A DNA stretch of 64,000 nucleotides, taken from NCBI RefSeq assembly GCF_005239225.2, contig NC_133284.1:50562697-50626696 (forward strand). The letters run 5' to 3'. Below are positions 43,691 through 55,793 of the stretch, one piece after another. The number at the start of each line of letters is the position of its first letter. The first letter of the stretch is position 1. A program made the translations under genes and the position numbers. Under the pieces are notes generated by a model. The model was not told the origin of the DNA, made no database searches, and was given only the letters and a program-made list of their open reading frames with translations. The DNA is from Populus alba (Eukaryota; Streptophyta; Magnoliopsida; Malpighiales; Salicaceae).

Positions 43691-43801
43691 GTATCTCAAG
43701 TAGCTGAGGGTTCCAGCACTGGTTGCTCCGTGCCAACCAGCACTTGTAGAACGTGGACCATATATAATGGGTGGAAAGAGGAAAAAGAGGAAGAGGATTA
43801 G
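43691..43801 (+). CDS. CNL terminal exon (37 codons)
   Basis: VSQVAEGSSTGCSVPTSTC ending in an acidic WKEEKEEED tail and TAG at 43799-43801. The length is an exact multiple of three in the phase set by exon 3, which supports the model. Unit A has a shortened version. Confidence 0.82.
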   Translation, partial: VSQVAEGSSTGCSVPTSTCRTWTIYNGWKEEKEEED

Positions 43802-44046
43802 TTTGGCATTGGAATTTGAAAAACATGCTACTAATTCATTCTTCTAGGTAAAATGGCTGCAACTATTTATTTTATATCCTTCTTTAAATCAACAAATACG
43901 AGATGCCTGGATAATCTTTGTCCTTGATCTTTGCATTAGGTTGGTTGGTTACCTATTTCATGATCAACTCGACATTGGTGGGAAGTAATTCCAGCTGTTT
44001 CATTAGCTGCAACAATTTGTTTTATTTCATGTGTTTGTTGTGTGAA
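43802..44046 (+). other. CNL 3' flank
   Basis: Non-coding, homologous to about 10380-10660 of unit A; interrupted by the Gypsy element at 44047. It resumes at 48255. Confidence 0.8.
44042..44046. repeat. Target-site duplication GTGAA (left)
   Basis: Pairs with 48255-48259. Unit A has a single GTGAA in TTGTTGTGTGAACTTCCAG near 10660. Confidence 0.96.
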
Positions 44047-44450
44047 TGATGGGGACACCGAACCGGAAACATTATTTATGCACGCGAATGATCATAGACG
44101 ATGGAGGATAGCCCAAACAATTGAGAGATCGGGCTTTAACTTATGTTTTGGGCTTAATTTATATGAACCTTTAGATTAGTTTTATTAATTTGTCTTTATT
44201 TTGTTGGGCTTGATTTAATTATTGTTAAGTATTTTATTTAGTGGGCTATAAGCCCAATTGCTTATTGTAGTTAGGGTTTTAGTATAAATACCCTACTTTT
44301 CTAAATGGTAAGGGACTTTTTGATGATTAATGAAAAAATACAGATTTGCATATCTCCAACCCCCCTTCTCTTCTTCTTCTTAGCTTTTTTCTTTCTCTAA
44401 AGCTTCTTTCTTTTCTTGCTTTAATTCTTTTTATTTGTTGTCCCGCGTCA
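44047..44450 (+). repeat. 5' LTR of non-autonomous Gypsy
   Basis: 404 bases, TGATGGGGACACCG...TCCCGCGTCA. TATA-like AGTATAAATACCC near 44281-44293. 403 of 404 positions match the 3' LTR. Confidence 0.96.
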
Positions 44451-44454
44451 AATT

Positions 44455-44466
44455 TGGTATCAGAGC
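44455..44466 (+). other. Primer binding site (initiator tRNA-Met)
   Basis: TGGTATCAGAGC, separated from the LTR by AATT. Confidence 0.93.
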
Positions 44467-45806
44467 ACGACTTTTAATTGTTCTTACAATTAATCGATCT
44501 ATGTGTTACAATTAATCTGAAAAAAAAAAGGTTACTGTTCATCTCTCCACAGCAAACAGCCGTCGAACTCAAATTGTCACTGTTCATCGGCACTGTTGAT
44601 CGTCTCCACCAGCAACACAGCTGCCACAATCAACATTGTACACTGTCCATCATCAAAAACAGCCACCGCAGGGCACACCATCCTCACGAGAGAGCAGATT
44701 GGGCATCCCCAATAGCCACCAAAAACCACGACAGCTCTCTACAACATCCACGACGACAGATCGCATCACCTCCTACAGCAGGCCACTCTTCACGCCATCG
44801 ACAGATCTGCCATCCAGCCACCATCTCGCACCACCAGTAAACTCCCACAGCGCCTCCACAGCAGACCCATTAGTGACAACAACCACAACCAGTCGTCTGC
44901 CGCATCTGAGCTCACCGGCAATAGAGCGAAATTGTAGCAGCAAAAGATCTTCATCTTCGGCAACAGACGGAACAGTAAAAACTGGCCAGTGGCAACCACC
45001 ACCTCTAGTGGCCGCAATAGTCGTCGCCGTCATCTGTTACGCCCCGCCGCCAGCAACAACAACCGAGAAATCGCAGAGACAAAGGAAACTCAACATTGCA
45101 GCACAGAAGGCATTGGAGGGGAAATTAATTAACCCACCACGTCAGCCCTCTAAATCCACGTCAGCCGCCACATCAGCATGAGCAGCCACATCATTGTCCG
45201 CCACATCAGCATGAGCAGCAATGTCACCCCAATTGCCATGTCATCTGAGGTCCATCCGCGATCGAATTCGACAATTTGAATCTTGGTCGGTAAATTACTC
45301 TATTTTTGGTTTGTTGATTTTATCTTTTTAGTATTGCACTTAGTATTCAAAATTATTATTAATATTTCTTTTTGTGCCAAAAAAAAAAAATCTCACCTAG
45401 CATTTTTATTGTTAATTATGTTCATCAACCTCTTTTATTAGTGATAGCTAATATCTTGTTCTATTTGATAATTATAAGTTCTCGCTTGTGACATCGTGTT
45501 TGATTAATCATTTACACAAAAAAAAAATCTAGTATTACATGCTTACAATTTTATTAGTGTAATTTGTTCTTGATTAATCTCCATATTTAAAAATAAATAA
45601 ATAAATAAAAAATTAGCTTTATTTTTGTATTGTGATTTTACATGCAAGAACCATTTGTGATCTCAATTCCATTTATAAGTTAGTATTGCATGCATTTGTG
45701 TCACGATCATCTAGTGTCTAAGCTCAAGTTTACACTTACTGTAGACTCAACCTTTAGTGATACCCTGATGATCATTTGAAAGGAACTGCAAACTTAGGTG
45801 ATCAAC
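44467..45806 (+). other. Long leader of the Gypsy element
   Basis: About 1.3 kb without a convincing gene. 44480-45260 is unusually C- and A-rich, with repeated CCACATCAGCATGAGCAGC and CCACGTCAGCC phrases near 45135-45225. Open frames such as 44636-45181 follow from this composition (Ser/Thr/Pro-rich, no domain). Packaging or leader functions would be expected here but are not shown. Confidence 0.6.
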
Positions 45807-46214
45807 ATGTTTAGAAGAATTGAGCCCCAAGAGAGTTTTCGAATAAGGCACTCAAGGACCAATAAATATCACAAGAATAATCATTATGGACAAGATCACT
45901 CTGAGCGACACCAATATGACCATCATTTAGGTTACTCTAAACACGATGACTTTGATGAGCGAGTCTTGAGTCCTAACAAAATAGAAGCCCCCACTTTTGA
46001 CGGTCATCATGACCCTTGGATATTTGATATGTGGATTCGTGATATGAATCAATTCTTTGAGTGGCATAATTTGTCTGATAATAAGAGAGTTAGATTTGCT
46101 AAGATGAAACTCATTGATAAAGCCAAAATTTATTGGAGAGATGTTGAGGACTGTTTAGAGATGAGAGGTAAACCTCCTATAACTGATTGGATCAAAATGA
46201 AACAAAAACTTTAG
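45807..46214 (+). pseudogene. Gypsy gag, N-terminal part, ends at in-frame TAG
   Basis: ATG at 45807 (MFRRIEPQESF). It contains the retrotransposon gag core APTFDGHHDPWIFDMWIRDM and KAKIYWRDVED. TAG at 46212-46214 interrupts it; the same frame then continues with EKYLPQSYRNKLLDQW, the normal next part of gag. The stop may be a disabling mutation or a read-through site. Confidence 0.85.
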
Positions 46215-47915
46215 GAAAAGTACCTACCCCAGTCTTATAGGAATAAACTCTTAGACCAATGGAACAATCTAAGACAAGAGAATAAGTCTATCAATGAGTA
46301 TATAACGCAATTTAATGATTACATGATTAGATGTGCCATAAGAGAGAATGAAGCCATGACTGTGCGTAGATTTTGTAGAGGCTTAAATGATGATCTTAGA
46401 AGAGAAGTTGTATTTCAAGGTGTATCTACCCTTGACCAAGCTTATACCTTAACTAAAGACTACAAGTTGGTCACAAAGGATCAGTGGAAAAATCGTCAGG
46501 ACTCTTATAGTATCCCTATTAGGTCCCAATTCAGAAGTAGTGATTCTTTGTTAGTTACTCCACTCCACAAACCTAATCCTAGTAACTCACAACCTTACAA
46601 GAAAGATAAAGGCAAACGAGTTGTTAATGAAGTGTCTAAAGTGAGTTCTATGGTTAAGTGTACTAATTGTCTAGGTTTTGGTTATATCTCTTTAGATTGC
46701 ACCTCTAAACCTTTAGTCATCCAAAAATATAAAGATCTAGGTAAAGAGGAATATTGTAGTGTTGAAGTGTATGAGCCTAATCTTGAGGATTTTAGTGACC
46801 TTGATGACGAGTATGTGCAAGAAGAGGGACTTAACACTATGAGTCCACATGAGCTTGAGACTAAGGTTAAGAAAGAGTCTGATATGTCTGCTTTAATGGT
46901 GGAGGAAATTTTAAGGAACTCTTCAGTGGAATCACCTATAGAGATAAGTATGGTCTTAGAAGAGTCTCATGATATTAGTCCTCCTGAATTATCTGATTCC
47001 TCACCCCACATGCTTGGTGTCCAACACATCATAAGTTTAGAGCAACATGTTGAATTTGTTGACCCCTTACCACATGCACGTTATGAGGAAGATGAAGATA
47101 ATCCTAGTTTACTTGATTGTGTCCATACCATATCTACACAAGTTTCAAACAATGTTTGTCTCATTCCACACCCTCAATCATTTAATGTTCATAGTTACAA
47201 ACTTGAGGAGCCGATAGAACACCTTCCCATATCTCCTCATGATAGGATGTCTAAGTTAGCAGAGTCATTACAATGTAGAGTTCATAATTTGCATATTGAG
47301 ATCATGAAACAAATTCAAGCAAGTAATGAACAATACAAATTTCGAGCTGACTTACTTAAATATCATGATGCACTTAATGTTGGAGATTATTTCATGATAC
47401 AGATTAGACCTGAACGGTGTCCTTTGGAAACCGATCATAAATTGCAAGTAAGTAGTGCTAGACCATTCAAAGTGTTGCAAATGATTAAATCAAATAATTA
47501 TATCATTAAATTGCCATTAAACTTTGATATTAGCTCTACTTTGAACATGAAAAACCTCAGTATTTATAAAATACAGCCTACCCCTGATGCTCCTTTTGAT
47601 ACCTCTACCTCATTATCCATATCTTTGGCACAAAAGGAACATATTAATGCTACTTTGAATGCACAAGTTGCTTTTACCAGGGATGGTGAACTTCAGCAAA
47701 TCCTAGTATATGGACTCGACGACCAGATTCAGACTATACTTGGATTATCAGAGATACATCACAACAACTTGATCATTATCTTTGAGAGCATTATCGGAGT
47801 TGCCTTGACCTATACTCGACGGGGTCGAGTTCTTCCAACCCCGGGAGAATTGATGGGGACACCGAACCGGAAACATTATTTATGCACGCGAATGATCATA
47901 GACGATGGAGGATAG
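46215..47915 (+). pseudogene. Gypsy gag C-terminus fused to integrase tail
   Basis: Same frame as the preceding gag part. Gag continues to about 46500 (VRRFCRGLNDDLRREV), then a degenerate zinc knuckle CTNCLGFGYISLDC at 46659-46700, in which Tyr replaces the zinc-binding His of CX2CX4HX4C. A low-complexity acidic linker follows. From about 47250 the frame encodes the end of integrase (KQIQASNEQYKF, VGDYFMIQIRPERCP, ARPFKVL, NNYIIKLP). The frame runs on through the 3' LTR boundary (47851) to TAG at 47913-47915. All catalytic pol domains are missing between the two parts. Confidence 0.87.
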
Positions 47916-48254
47916 CCCAAACAATTGAGAGATCGGGCTTTAACTTATGTTTTGGGCTTAATTTATATGAACCTTTAGATTAGTTTTATTAATTTGTCTT
48001 TATTTTGTTGGGCTTGATTTAATTATTGTTAAGTATTTTATTTAGTGGGCTATAAGCCCAATTGCTTATTGTAGTTAGGGTTTTAGTATAAATACCCTAC
48101 TTTTCTAAATGTTAAGGGACTTTTTGATGATTAATGAAAAAATACAGATTTGCATATCTCCAACCCCCCTTCTCTTCTTCTTCTTAGCTTTTTTCTTTCT
48201 CTAAAGCTTCTTTCTTTTCTTGCTTTAATTCTTTTTATTTGTTGTCCCGCGTCA
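47851..48254 (+). repeat. 3' LTR of non-autonomous Gypsy
   Basis: 404 bases, one difference to the 5' LTR. The upstream purine tract is weak (CGGGAGAAT). Confidence 0.96.
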
Positions 48255-48259
48255 GTGAA
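48255..48259. repeat. Target-site duplication GTGAA (right)
   Basis: Directly after CA of the 3' LTR; host sequence ACTTCCAGAAAT is joined here as in unit A. Confidence 0.96.
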
Positions 48260-48882
48260 CTTCCAGAAATAAGAGTAATGTCATGTAATGTTATGTGTTT
48301 AGTAATTTATTGTGCGAACTTCCAGAAATGTTTACTCATTTGTGTGCTTATTGTCTGAACCTTCAAAAGCATAATGTTTACTCATTTGTGTGCTTATTGT
48401 TTAATGTGTTGATTCTCATTCTCCTTATTTTGATGTTCTATTTCTATTACGGATTCTTTATATGGTTAACTTGTTATTATGCGTATCGTACAATAATATG
48501 GTCTCTACATGAATATATATATATATACATACACACATGTGAATGAGTGACATGTCATATTACCATACCAGTAAGATTATATAAAATAATAAATCAAAGG
48601 CATCAATGAAAAAGAAATCACGTTTCTATTTATTTAGGCTGTCTAAAGCTGAACTTACTAGATTAATTTTATCACACACAACAATTAGTCCATTAAATAT
48701 GGATTATTGTTGAAAAAACATGCTAAATACACCATAATAAACAACTTCTACCCAAAAAAGTGAGGAACAAATGCCTCATGGGGATAAACCTCGTAAGGGA
48801 CAAAGTTAGCACAGTGGTGAACTACATCAAGGGCTTTATCCTTGTGGAGATATATCTTAGAAGCTATCAATCAACGGAATAA
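48260..48882. other. Unit B flank, non-coding
   Basis: 48260-48577 matches unit A 10664-10990. It includes the empty GATTA target of Copia element 2 near 48572. 48578-48882 has no match in unit A and no visible gene. Confidence 0.7.
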
Positions 48883-48978
48883 TACTAATTAAATACAACC
48901 TAATTTTTAAATTTGAGTTTATAAAAAGATATAAATATCACAACATAGGATAAAAGTTTTAAGAATAAACACTTACAA

Positions 48979-49009
<31 letters not shown>

Positions 49010-52000
49010 CCTTTCCAAATTTGTTCTATAAAAGACAAAATAAAAATAACCTCAACAAATCTAGTACTAATTTTACATTGAACCTTGAACTTTTCAAATT
49101 GCATTTTCCTTTTCAATATTTTGTTCCAAATTGCATTTTCCCTTTCATTTTTTTTGTACATTGATTGATTGGTTGATTGAATGGTACAGTCCTCATTTTC
49201 ATTTACTTTTGAAAATACACAAAAAAATCACTTTCAAGTTTCAAGTTACTAAACGACGTGCAGCTCAATCAATGCCTTCATTGCCTACAGCCTTTAAAAA
49301 ATCAACTTATTAGCTAGTTTCGTCCTTGGCTCGTTTAGAAACGACATCCACCCGAATGTTTGACATGTGGCATTTGAAGATCAGAATAAGAGAATGTTGG
49401 ATGTTCACTTAATCTTTTAATTCTAGAAATTTTTTTTAAAAATTAGCTACAATGATTGCTAGGTGATATCTAAGTAAGTTAAAAAGAATAATGTCTAGTG
49501 TGCTAAGATGATAAGTAGTTGTTACTTGCAAATTTGATAGATGTGGGTATTCTTAAATGCTTTAGAAAGAATTCATACAGAGAGAAAAAATACAATGATA
49601 TTTCAAAGAGATAAACTCTAAAAATATATATACTAACATTACTAAGAATGAAGATATATGAACCTTGAACTTTGAAGATTCATTGAGTATTTATAACTTA
49701 CAAGTCTTGTCTTTTGTGAAGAGGAGAAGTTGAAAAGTAATTTTATTCTTGTGGTATTTTGAGTTGTATTTTATTCAAAATAAAATATTGAGAAACTCAT
49801 GTGGGGTTTTAAAAAAATTAATTTGATTATTGTGGTATTTTGAGTTGTATTTCACTCAAAATAATAGTATTGATTCAATATAAAATATTGAGAGGCCTAT
49901 CATAGTAGGCCGCCTATGTGGGATCTTGAAAAAATAATTTCATTCCTATGGTATTTTAAATTATATTTTACTCAAAATAATATATATTGAATCAATATAA
50001 AATATTTAAAAACCTGCGTGCAGTCTTGAAAAATTTTTGAATGGAGAGGTAGGCTTAGACGAGTTACTTGAGTTTGTTATGAGTGAAAAATAGATCCATT
50101 AATGCTACATATCCACATATATTACCTAAACCCACACACATTGGATTCAAAAAAATGCACTAAAGCCCACAAAGATGCTGGGATGTATGCCGAATAAGGT
50201 ATATGGGTCAAGGCAGCGTCTGGATTCAAGGGCAGTTAAGCTTTGGGAGGTTTTTTTATCCCATTAAATTTTGGTCTATATTGACTTGGTTTCTTTGGGT
50301 GGTGACTAGTTATTTATGGTGAAGTGATAATCACTTCTTTTATTCTAGTGGAATTCTTGATGTTTAGGTTGGGAATAAATTTAGCTCCTCTTGTTTACCT
50401 AAAAATTGAGGGAAAGTAGCTGAAATATCTTCTTCTAAATTCTTTAACTTTGCTTTCATATTGAATTTATGAAAATGTTATCTTTTTTATATTGTTAAAA
50501 TGATGTCAAGTCTTAAAGACTGTTAGCCATGTGTTCCTAATTAACTTTTGATTTTTTGTATTATACCTCATACATAATTGCTGGAATATAAAATAATTTA
50601 TTTTTTTATTCATGTTTGCTTTCTATATATTGTACATGCAAAAGTTTATCTTATATTACTTTTAACTAAACATATTTTTTTAAAAAAAACCCAACTAAAA
50701 GTGTTTTTGTTAAATCTATTTTTTTAAATCGCAACTATAAAAGATATCATTATTGTATGTTTGGTAACGTAGTGTAGATCATGCTTTTACAAAAATGATT
50801 TTCAATTGAAAATACATTAAAATAATTTTTTTCAATTAAAAAAAACACTTCAAAATCATTAAAAATACTTAAAAAATTAAATTAACAACATTAATTTAAT
50901 ATTTTTTTAAAAAATAAAATACAATTTAAAAGTAATTAATTTAAATCAAAAAATTAAATTAACGAGCTTTTCCTTTATTTGAAAGGGAAGGGCTAAACGA
51001 TATTTTGCATTTTCTTTGCACAATGTGATTATTTAATTACCCTTGGAAAACAAAGAAAATCACTTGGATCTAGGGGCTTATTAGTCTTTGACTTGATTTT
51101 TCAACAAGTATGTTACTTCATTGTCCTTGAAAATTTAAAATAATTATCTGACTCTGAGGCTCTTTTATCATTTAGATGTGGTCATTTAGTAGTTATTGGG
51201 TGTTATTGGAGACAATAAGATAATTTGGAAAAATAAGAAAATTAAATTAAAAAAAATAGAATCAAGTGAACAATGTTTGCCACCTCTGAACGATGTGTGC
51301 GGGGTCATCCAATACCCAAAACAGTGATTCCAGGGAGGCTTCTGAAGGATCTCAATGTTCCCCTACAAATCAACGACGCGTGTAACACTATAGCGGTTGG
51401 TGTGACATTTGTGGCCTTTTGTTTTTTTTTCTTTTCCCCTCTCTCCTACTCGATTTTCGTGTTGGGATTAAAAAATCAAATCAATCCCTAAAATTTATCG
51501 TACTTATTGATTTCATCCATATTATCTTTATTATAATTTTTTAAATTTAGAATACTTTATGAAATTAAGTGAAATCATGTGCTTTTTTCAATTTCATCAT
51601 TGTTCTCTTTGTTGCCTTTTTTTTTTCTTCAGAATGGCCTACTAAATTAAGAATTGTTTTTAATTTTAGATGGTTTTCACAATTATTTTTTTACCTTGCA
51701 AGATTTTTTTATTATGTCATCCTCCAACATTTAAATAGTAAGGTCTTTAGCTTTTTAGTTGAGTCCGGGTCTAAAATTTAACGGTTTGTTGGTTTAAGAA
51801 ATAGAACCCGGTTTCTTTGTTTTTTTTTTCCTTTTTTTTTCCATCCTCCAATATTTTGTTATTTTTTAATTCGCTTTATATGGTATTTTTTAGTCTTTTT
51901 TAAAATAACGCAGGTTGCCTTGGTTTTTTTTTTCTTTGTTGAATTTAGTTCTTATGAAGGAATTTTATTTTTAAATTGAATTAAATTGATTGATTTCATC

Positions 52001-54252
52001 TTCCAACATTTATTTTTTTAGGTGTTAAGCTCCTACGTTGAGCCTGAGTCAAGAATGTAATGGATTGCGGGTTCGAGAGTTTAACCCGAGTTTATAGGGT
52101 TCACTCAAGCTTCTTTGGTGTTTTGTTTCTTTTTTAAGCTCTTTTCTTTTTTTCATATTTCAACCTCTAACATTCTTTTTATGTTTTTTTTTTTTAATTG
52201 GTATCTCCCTTAAAATATTAAACAAATATAACCTAAATAACCTAATTTTTTTCATTTAATTTCTGCTTCTCTTAAAGCATTTGATTATTACAAGGATAAA
52301 AATTAAAAAAAACAAAAGGCACCCACACACCTACATGATCAATCGGCTATAAATTACAAAATCAAAATAACCTCAGCCAACATTGATTACTCCAAATTAA
52401 TTTTAAAACTAGATTTATTTGACTTATATCTAAAAAATATTAATCTGAATTTCTTCCTATAAAAAATATGTGAGCAGAGTATTTCATGAAACCTAATAAA
52501 AATAAGAGTCTTCTTCAATATTTTTTTTTTATCATCATTTGTAAATCTTGATAGAAAAAATGAGGAATGTATTTCTCATGCCTCATCACTCCTATATTTG
52601 TTTATTATATCCTAAAATACTAACTAAGCACAACCTAATTTTTAAATCTGAATTTCTTAAAAAGCATTTAATTATCATAACATGTGAATAAAAATTTTGT
52701 GCTCCAAACGACAAAATAAAAATAACCTCAACAAACATGATTAGTACTAATTAATTTTTACATTAATACACAAGCAAGTTGTCAACTGTTGGAGGGAAAG
52801 AACATGTGCTGTCAAATTTATGGAAGGTTTATTTAATCAAACTCTTGGTTAATACCAGTCAATAAAAAGACAAAAAGAAGGGGGAGAGAGCGCTTAAAAG
52901 TAGAAACACCATGAGCTTAAATTAACCAACGAGTTGACAAGTGGATTGGCTCAGCAAATACCATGAAAGGTTACTGGTATTTCTTGGAGGTTTTCAAGGA
53001 AAGCAAGAAGAGGATTGGCCCTCACACAGATCATTATAATTGTATATTTGTGCTAATTGTCAGGAGGTCCGCTCTTGACAGAAAAAATAAAAAAAAGGAA
53101 TACAGAAACCATCGCCAGTGTGAACAGCTTCCTGTTGTTCATATTTTAGGCACGAAGAGGAAAGAATACTATAAGAATTCAAGAGGCAAGCGAGTGTGAA
53201 AGCTTGAATTCCACACGTGGGCTAAGCATTTTAAAATTTATTTGGAGTAAAATTATAATTTTATTATTGTTCGTGTTATTTTTGACCCGTTAAGTTGATC
53301 GAGTCATATTTTATCAACTCTCATATTTTTACTTAGATTTAAAATTTAAATAGTATAATTCCTAGTTAATTTATTTTTAAATTTAAATTTAAATTATATA
53401 TATAACCCCAAAAAAACATGTCAAAATACCCGAATAAAAATCAATGCAGAGCCTTAATATACGGGGCTTGTTAAAGATTTCCTTAAATTGCTTGAAAACG
53501 ACTCCACCGTAATAATTAGGAAACATTTATTATCTTTTACGGCATTAAAAAATGAACAGAAGGAGGACTCACTGTAACCCTTCTTATAATTTTTTTATCC
53601 AACGTAATAATTATTTTGGTATTCTTATAAAATATAAAGATATTTGTTGTTAATTGTAAATTTGGTTGAGAGTAGTTATTGTTATCTTTTTTTTTCTAAA
53701 CTAAATAAAAAAATAAACACCATGAACAAAAATAGTTTTCTAAATTAAATAAAAATAACTAAAAAATAAATAATTTCCCCTAAGAATCCTCGTGTACTTA
53801 TCCTGAGTTATTTAAATGTTTGTCTCTAGCTACTGGGGAGCACCGCCATGAAAAGTTGCGTGAGTGCTTTGCGCTTCATGGATTTCTAACATATAATCAT
53901 CCACTACCAAATCATTCCCACTCAGATAAAATATGCCAAGCATCAGTCCCACTCTCCACTACCAAATCATTCTTTATTGATGATGTTTGGACATTACTGC
54001 GGAAGAAGATGAAGATCTAGAATCTAAATTATATTTCTATCGCAAAACCATATTTCAAATCGATTTATATATGGACAAGTGAATTCGCATCAGAATCCTA
54101 TGCAACGTTTCAAACGTGCAGCTAACTCTTTAGAAATATTATATTGATAATTGGCATATTCAAAAGTGTACGAGGATCGATGACCAATCTTCAGATTACT
54201 TTGAAATTCAACAGTTTTAGAAAACAATATAGCCCTGAAGTCCAGCTTTAGG
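48883..54252. repeat. Segmental duplication, unit B arm 1 (pairs with 17361-23110)
   Basis: Colinear, highly similar, non-coding copy of the unit A flank. It includes an (AAT)n run at 48979-49008 (shorter in unit A) and modules x, y, z and w once each. It has about 150 bases near 53089-53240 not present in unit A. The open frames at 51273-51491 and 52963-53199 have no recognisable domain. Confidence 0.85.
48979..49008. repeat. (AAT)n microsatellite
   Basis: About ten AAT units. Confidence 0.92.
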
Positions 54253-55793
54253 TATAATTAATTGCTTATTATTTTTTTTATTTAAAATAGTTTTAAAAAT
54301 AATAGAAAATTGAAACTTAAGAAACATGTTTAATAAAAAAAAAAAAAGGTTAACGGATGCATGTTATGTGATTCAAAGAGTTATTATTCTGTCTTATATA
54401 ACAATGCTATAACAAAAGGCTGATATTAAATATATTACCATCGATATAAGATTTACCAGGCTTGAATCTAATGAGATTTCTCGTTATAAAATACATGTTC
54501 TTATTCATAGAGTTTATAAAAGGTTATTACCCTTTCTTATATTGTTGAATTGATGTCAAAGTCTTAAAGACTGTTAGCCATGTGTTACTAATTAACTTCT
54601 GATTTTTTGCATTGTACGTCGTACATAATTGCTGGAAGATAAAATGCTTGAGACGAGTTTCTAGAGTAGATAGACTAGAGAAGGGGAAGCAGAAGAGCCA
54701 GCCTGAAATTTGATTAAAATGAAATAAAAAGTAAGCGCGTATGTCGCTGGGTTATTTTTTTTATTCGTTTTTTTTTTTAATTTATTTTACATGCAAAAGT
54801 TATCTTAGAATACTTTTAACCAAATATATTTAAAAAAAAAAAAAACACAACAAAAAATGTTTTTGTTAAATTTATTTTTTCAAATCACAACTATAAAAGC
54901 TATCATTATTGTATATTTGGTAATGTGGTATAGAATGATTTAACAAAAATATTTTTTCAATTAAAAATGTATTAAAATAATTTTTTTCAATTAAAAAACA
55001 CTTCAAAATCATTAAAAATACTTAAAATTTAATTAACAACATTAATTTAATATTTTTTAAAATTAAATACAGTTTCAAAAGTTATTAATTTAAATCAAAA
55101 ATTAAATTAACAAGTTTTTCTTTTATATTATATATACTATATACTAAAAGATAGCAGCCTTTAACTGTGGATTCGTATAGTGAAAGGCTAAAGGTTGATT
55201 TTACCCTTTAATGAGCAAAGTAGCATGCCTTGAATTTAGAGATATAATGGTTTTTTTCATGAGACACATTGGTCATTATTTCAAAGGGAAGGGCTAAATG
55301 ATATTCTTGCATTTTCTTTGCACAATGTGATGATTTAATTACCCTTAAAAAACAAGCTTGCACAAGGGAAGGGCTTATTAATCCTTGACTTGATTTTTCA
55401 ACAAGTATGTTACTTTATTGCCCCTGAAAATTTAAAACAATTATTTTTTACTCTAACACATTTTTGTCACTAGATGTGGTCATTTAGTAGTTATTGGGTG
55501 TCATTGGAGATAATAAAATAATTTGGTAAATTAAAAAATTATTTTAAAAAAAAAAAACAGAATCATATGAACAATGTTTGCCACCTCCAAACGGTGTGTG
55601 CAGCGTCATTCAATAGCCAAAATAGTGATTCCAGGGAGGCTTCCGAAGAATCTCAACGTCCCACCCCCCACGAATCAATGACGCATGTAGCACTATAGTG
55701 GTTGGTGTGACCTTTTGTTTTTTCCCCTTCTTTCCTACTCGATTTTCGTGTTGGGATTAAAAAATCAAATTAGTCCCTAAAGTTTATTGTACT
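54253..55793. repeat. Segmental duplication, unit B arm 2 (pairs with 25690-27236)
   Basis: Continues the duplication after skipping the equivalent of 23111-25689. It is cut by the large Gypsy element inserted at 55794 within AGTTTATTGTACT. Non-coding. Confidence 0.85.

Larger units (their letters stand above)
38344..43801 (+). pseudogene. CC-NBS-LRR resistance gene, unit B, with two frameshifts
   Basis: Intracellular immune receptor of the CNL class (RPS5/At4g27190-like). Model: exons 38344-41399, 42099-42731, 42842-43573 and 43691-43801, all with GT-AG introns in phase 0. Without the two extra bases described here, exon 1 is 3054 coding bases and the whole gene 1510 codons including the stop, a normal CNL size. 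Two single-base gains break exon 1: an extra T at about 40632 (CCTCTTGATC versus CCTCTGATC in unit A) and an extra A in the run 41001-41004 (GGAAAAC versus GGAAAC). As read, translation ends after 763 residues, giving CC, NB-ARC and a few LRRs only. Everything downstream keeps a clean frame, so either the gene died recently, it makes a short protein, or these are base-calling errors at short homopolymers. Confidence 0.9.
44047..48254 (+). mobile_element. Non-autonomous Gypsy element with internal pol deletion
   Basis: 4208-base element: 404-base LTRs with one mismatch (G44308 versus T48112), a primer binding site four bases after the LTR, a long leader, gag, and then only the C-terminal tail of integrase. 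Protease, reverse transcriptase, RNase H and the integrase core are missing, so it cannot move alone. The very similar LTRs mean it moved recently, so enzymes were probably supplied by a full-length relative (inference). It is absent from the matching position in unit A. Confidence 0.95.

Noticed and set aside
44636..45181. 181-residue Ser/Thr/Pro-rich frame in the Gypsy leader
   Set aside because: It follows from C/A-rich composition of the leader; no domain, and it overlaps other frames of similar quality.
52963..53199. 78-residue open frame in unit B
   Set aside because: Partly in an indel absent from unit A, no domain and no start context of note.
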